A program made the translations under genes and the position numbers. Below are positions 61,349 to 64,000 of a stretch of DNA of 64,000 nucleotides, in pieces. Source of the DNA: JAFDZV01 sp035549015 (lineage in GTDB: Bacteria; Bacteroidota; Ignavibacteria; OLB7); assembly GCA_035549015.1 (NCBI GenBank), contig DASZRW010000137.1, positions 1 through 64,000 on the forward strand, read 5' to 3'. The stretch's first letter is position 1. Each line of letters begins with the position of its first letter. The notes below the pieces were generated by a model. The model was not told the DNA's origin and searched no databases. It saw only the letters and a program-made list of their open reading frames with translations.

Positions 61349-61438
61349 ACTCTTTGAAAGTCTTCACATGCCGCCCCGGCACACGATCTCACCTGCCCTC
61401 CAACGAGTGAAGCCGCCGGGCGTTCGCCGCACGGATGC

Positions 61439-62167
61439 CTATGCGTCGTCCTTCTCGTTGTCGTCCTCGGTCTCGTTGAACGGATGCGGGTCCATGTTCT
61501 TGAATGCGTCGGCATCGAAGCGATTGCGGATGATCTTGGCCTCGGTGAAGAAGATCACGTCCTCGGCGATGTTGGTGGCATGATCGGCGAGACGCTCCAT
61601 GTTGCGAAGCTGTACGATCAGCAGGGCGCCGGCCTCGATGAACTCCGGCTCGCGCTTCATCATCTCCACGATCTGCCGGCCGATGCGCTGCTCGTACTGA
61701 TCCACGCGAATGTCGCTTCGCATGATGGTGAGCGCCATCTCCGGGTCGTTGTTGACGAAGCTGTCGATCGTGTGCCCAACCATGGTGTGCACCGCGTCGG
61801 TCATCTGTGCAATCTCCAGGCGCTCCACGAAATGCTTGTACGGCATGAGCGCTTCCACGGAGCGTGCCACGTTGAATGCCAGATCACCCATCCGCTCGAG
61901 ATCGCTGTTGATCTTCAGTGCAGCCATGATCAGGCGGAGGTCGCGGGCAACCGGCTGTTGCAGGGCGAAGATCCGCTGGCACTGCTTTTCGATCTTGAAG
62001 TCCAGCTTGTCCACCTTGCTGTCGCGATCCATGACGAGGTGGGCCATGGCCGTGTTCCACTCGTTCAACGCGCGAAACGCGTACTCCACCTGCTCATCCA
62101 CCAGGCTCCCCATCTTTATGATGCGGGTACGGAGCTTGTCCATCTCCTCTTCGAATGCTCTGATCAT
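61439..62167 (-). CDS. phoU: Phosphate signalling protein PhoU
   Basis: 242 residues. Two helical PhoU repeats are visible: MIRAFEEEMDKLRTRIIKMG, VDKLDFKIEKQCQRIFALQQ, then LRLIMAALKINSDLERMGDLA in the first half and RQIVEMMKREPEFIEAGALL, RNMERLADHATNIAEDVIFF in the second; the ER-x-GD and ER-x-AD metal-binding motifs are present. PhoU couples PstSCAB to the PhoR kinase and limits phosphate uptake. It ends with an acidic tail (ETEDDNEKDDA). The pstB gene is 150 bases upstream on the same strand. Confidence 0.96.
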   Translation of the reverse strand: MIRAFEEEMDKLRTRIIKMGSLVDEQVEYAFRALNEWNTAMAHLVMDRDSKVDKLDFKIEKQCQRIFALQQPVARDLRLIMAALKINSDLERMGDLAFNVARSVEALMPYKHFVERLEIAQMTDAVHTMVGHTIDSFVNNDPEMALTIMRSDIRVDQYEQRIGRQIVEMMKREPEFIEAGALLIVQLRNMERLADHATNIAEDVIFFTEAKIIRNRFDADAFKNMDPHPFNETEDDNEKDDA

Positions 62168-62317
62168 GATGTAGCGTCTGTGTTCAGTTGTTGAATATCT
62201 GCCGATACCGTCTCTACTCCTGTTGACGTCCGGCGCTGCGCCCTCCCGGGCGGCGCACCGATGCTGCGGGATTGAAGCCTGCCGGCCGTTGGTTCGGGTT
62301 GATGCCGTTCCGCGGAA

Positions 62318-63088
62318 TTACCCGAACCGTCCCGTGATGTAGTCCTCCGTCTGCTTCTTCTCCGGGTTGGTGAACAACGTACGGGTGAGATCGTACTCCA
62401 CCAGCTCACCAAGGTAGAAGAAGGCCGTGTAGTCGCTGACGCGTGCAGCCTGCTGCATGTTGTGCGTCACGATCACGATCGTGTAGGTGGACTTCAGCTC
62501 GTAGATCAACTCCTCGATCTTCGTCGTTGAGATCGGATCGAGTGCCGAACAGGGCTCGTCCATCAGAAGGATTTCCGGATTCACCGCGATGGCGCGAGCA
62601 ATGCAGAGGCGTTGCTGCTGTCCGCCGGAGAGGGCGAGCGCCGAGTCGTGCAGGCGATCCTTCGCCTCGTTCCAGAGCGCGGCTCCTACCAGGCTTCGCT
62701 CCACGATCACATCCAGCTCCGCCTTGCTCTTGATGCCGTTGAGACGCGGACCATAGGCGATGTTGTCGTAGATCGACTTCGGGAACGGGTTGGACTTCTG
62801 GAAGACCATCCCCACGCGCTTCCGCAGGTTCACCACGTTTACGCCGCTCGAATAGACATCGATGCCGTCGATGAACGTCTTGCCGGTGATCTTCACCCCT
62901 TCGATCAGATCGTTCATCCGGTTCAGCGTTCGCAGGTACGTGCTCTTGCCGCATCCCGACGGCCCGATGAACGCCGTCACCTTGTTGGCATACATGGGGA
63001 TGCTGATATCGCGCAATGCCTGCTTCTGACCGTAGAAGAGCGAAAGGCCTTCGCTCTTGATCTTGGTATGCAGTTCTTCCTTAGCCAT
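62318..63088 (-). CDS. pstB: Phosphate ABC transporter ATP-binding protein PstB
   Basis: 256 residues. Walker A GPSGCGKST, Q-loop VFQKSNPFPKSIYDNIAYG, signature LSGGQQQRLCIARAIA, Walker B ILLMDEPCSALDPIST, and VTHNMQQAARVSDYTAFFYL with LVE at the end all match PstB. It energises high-affinity phosphate uptake. The N-terminus KIKSEGLSLFYGQKQALRDI is typical. It is 19 bases downstream of pstA. Confidence 0.97.
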   Translation of the reverse strand: MAKEELHTKIKSEGLSLFYGQKQALRDISIPMYANKVTAFIGPSGCGKSTYLRTLNRMNDLIEGVKITGKTFIDGIDVYSSGVNVVNLRKRVGMVFQKSNPFPKSIYDNIAYGPRLNGIKSKAELDVIVERSLVGAALWNEAKDRLHDSALALSGGQQQRLCIARAIAVNPEILLMDEPCSALDPISTTKIEELIYELKSTYTIVIVTHNMQQAARVSDYTAFFYLGELVEYDLTRTLFTNPEKKQTEDYITGRFG

Positions 63089-63107
63089 TCGGATTTGGAG
63101 TTCGGGG

Positions 63108-64000
63108 TTACGAAGTGATTTGACGTCGACGGATATGCGAACGCAGCAGGATCGCCGTGAAGTTCAGTGCAAGCGTCAGCGCCAGCAGCACCAGCGTTGT
63201 GGCATACTGCAGCGGGCGCACCGCATCGACATCCGGTGACTGCGTGGAAAGAATATAGAGGTGATAGCCCAGATGCATGAACTGGTCGCTGAGCGAGGAG
63301 GGAAGCCCCTGCAGCGAATAGACGGCACCGGTGAAGAGAATCGGCGCAACCTCTCCGGCGCCGCGACCGATTGCGAGAATCGATCCGGTAAGGATGCCGG
63401 TGATGGAGTTCGGAATCACCACCTTGCGAATGGTTTCCCATTTCGTGGCGCCGAGCGCGAGGCTTGCCGCCCGAATGTCCTTCGGGACCGTCTTCAACGA
63501 CTCCTCCACCGAAACGATCACCACGGGGAGCGTGAGCAGGGCGAGCGTGAACGCGGCCCATATCAGTCCCGGCTTCCCCCACTTCAACGACACCTTGTCG
63601 TCCATGAATCGCATTACGATATCATCGTTCACACGCGCATCCGTTCCGCGGGGGAACGTGCTCAGCGAACTGATCTGCTCCTTCCAATCGTATTCCTTCG
63701 ACGACTCGAGGTACTTCTGCACCTCGTCGATCGTCGCGATCTTTCCGCCTGCCACCGGCGACTGCCGCGTCTCCAGCGACGCATGGAACGTGCTCATCGT
63801 CTGGTTCCAGTTGACGCGATCGATCTGTGCGCCAACAGTCTGGATGAAGAATCCAAGGCCGAACAGGCCGAAGACGATGGAGGGGACGCCGGCCAGTGTG
63901 TTCACCGCGAAGCGGATGGTGCGCGCCAGCCAGGAGTTCTGCCGTGCGTACTCCGTGAGATAGATCGCCGTGATCGTTCCAACCGGAACGGCCGCCAGCG
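63108..64000 (-). CDS. pstA: Phosphate ABC transporter permease PstA (5' partial)
   Basis: The gene runs off the right edge; the visible part starts in VPVGTITAIYLTEYAR and continues NTLAGVPSIVFGLFGL, the typical PstA core. The C-terminal half has TLALLTLPVVIVSVEESLKTVP, the EAA loop AASLALGATKWETIRKVVIP and AIGRGAGEVAPILFTG. Between the two halves there is an insertion of about 85 residues (from about QTVGAQIDRVNWNQ to DKVSLKWGKPG) not seen in ordinary PstA. It is rich in Lys, Asp and Ser, with no hydrophobic stretch, so probably a loop outside the membrane. The pstC and pstS genes must lie beyond the window. Confidence 0.93.
   Translation of the reverse strand, partial: LAAVPVGTITAIYLTEYARQNSWLARTIRFAVNTLAGVPSIVFGLFGLGFFIQTVGAQIDRVNWNQTMSTFHASLETRQSPVAGGKIATIDEVQKYLESSKEYDWKEQISSLSTFPRGTDARVNDDIVMRFMDDKVSLKWGKPGLIWAAFTLALLTLPVVIVSVEESLKTVPKDIRAASLALGATKWETIRKVVIPNSITGILTGSILAIGRGAGEVAPILFTGAVYSLQGLPSSLSDQFMHLGYHLYILSTQSPDVDAVRPLQYATTLVLLALTLALNFTAILLRSHIRRRQITS

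Noticed and set aside
1..64000. tRNA, rRNA, prophage, toxin-antitoxin or restriction genes
   Set aside because: I looked for cloverleaf-like or rRNA-like sequence and for integrase, phage structural, toxin or methylase signatures and saw none that I could support; a computed tRNA scan could still find one.

Overview
The window is about 64 kb of GC-rich bacterial DNA, densely packed with genes on both strands. The organism is probably a Gram-negative member of the Bacteroidota/Chlorobiota (FCB) group, possibly near Kapabacteria or Ignavibacteria. The signs are Por/type IX secretion C-terminal sorting tails on several secreted proteins, an Oar-type TonB-dependent receptor, many lipoproteins and outer-membrane barrels, and TAnnTTTG-type -7 promoter elements upstream of several genes. 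This placement is inference; no rRNA or tRNA gene was recognised.

Layout: 1-6.4 kb holds the tail of a type IX substrate, a DMT exporter, an LRR protein, a Cys-rich secreted protein, a CDF metal transporter with an unusually long C-terminus, an APH-like kinase and a DUF3574 lipoprotein. 6.5-12 kb (minus) has a propeller/OmpA protein, an outer-membrane barrel and a large VWA surface protein. 13.3-22.3 kb (plus) is the most distinctive block: a TonB receptor, then a tight run encoding a YnjB-type binding protein, two permeases, an ATPase, a radical SAM enzyme and two paralogous ThuA/GATase-like proteins. A REP-like hairpin array (22.46-22.87 kb) precedes its likely RAYT transposase (23.07 kb). 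24.2-29.2 kb carries a hairpin-rich non-coding stretch, an NlpC/P60 hydrolase and two tandem oligopeptide-type binding lipoproteins without permeases.

29.5-35.2 kb holds a small membrane protein, a type IX substrate, an AraC regulator, a Nudix hydrolase and a molybdopterin oxidoreductase paired with a barrel protein. 35.4-41 kb carries a copper P-type ATPase, anmK, a PAP2 phosphatase and a metallophosphoesterase. 41.5-47.3 kb has a propeller protein followed by five stem-loops, then a COG0523 GTPase directly before paaABCD (phenylacetyl-CoA epoxidase; paaE is not here). 47.8-54.8 kb is a mixed set: unknown protein, SnoaL, PARG-like, YfbK-like VWA, membrane protein, EamA exporter and methyltransferase.

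54.9-61.2 kb is mostly metabolic: an aminofutalosine-deaminase-like amidohydrolase and a UbiA prenyltransferase (suggesting the futalosine menaquinone route), a dienelactone hydrolase-like protein, DAHP synthase, CinA and adenylate kinase. The right end (minus) is a pst phosphate operon, pstA-pstB-phoU, with pstA running off the window.
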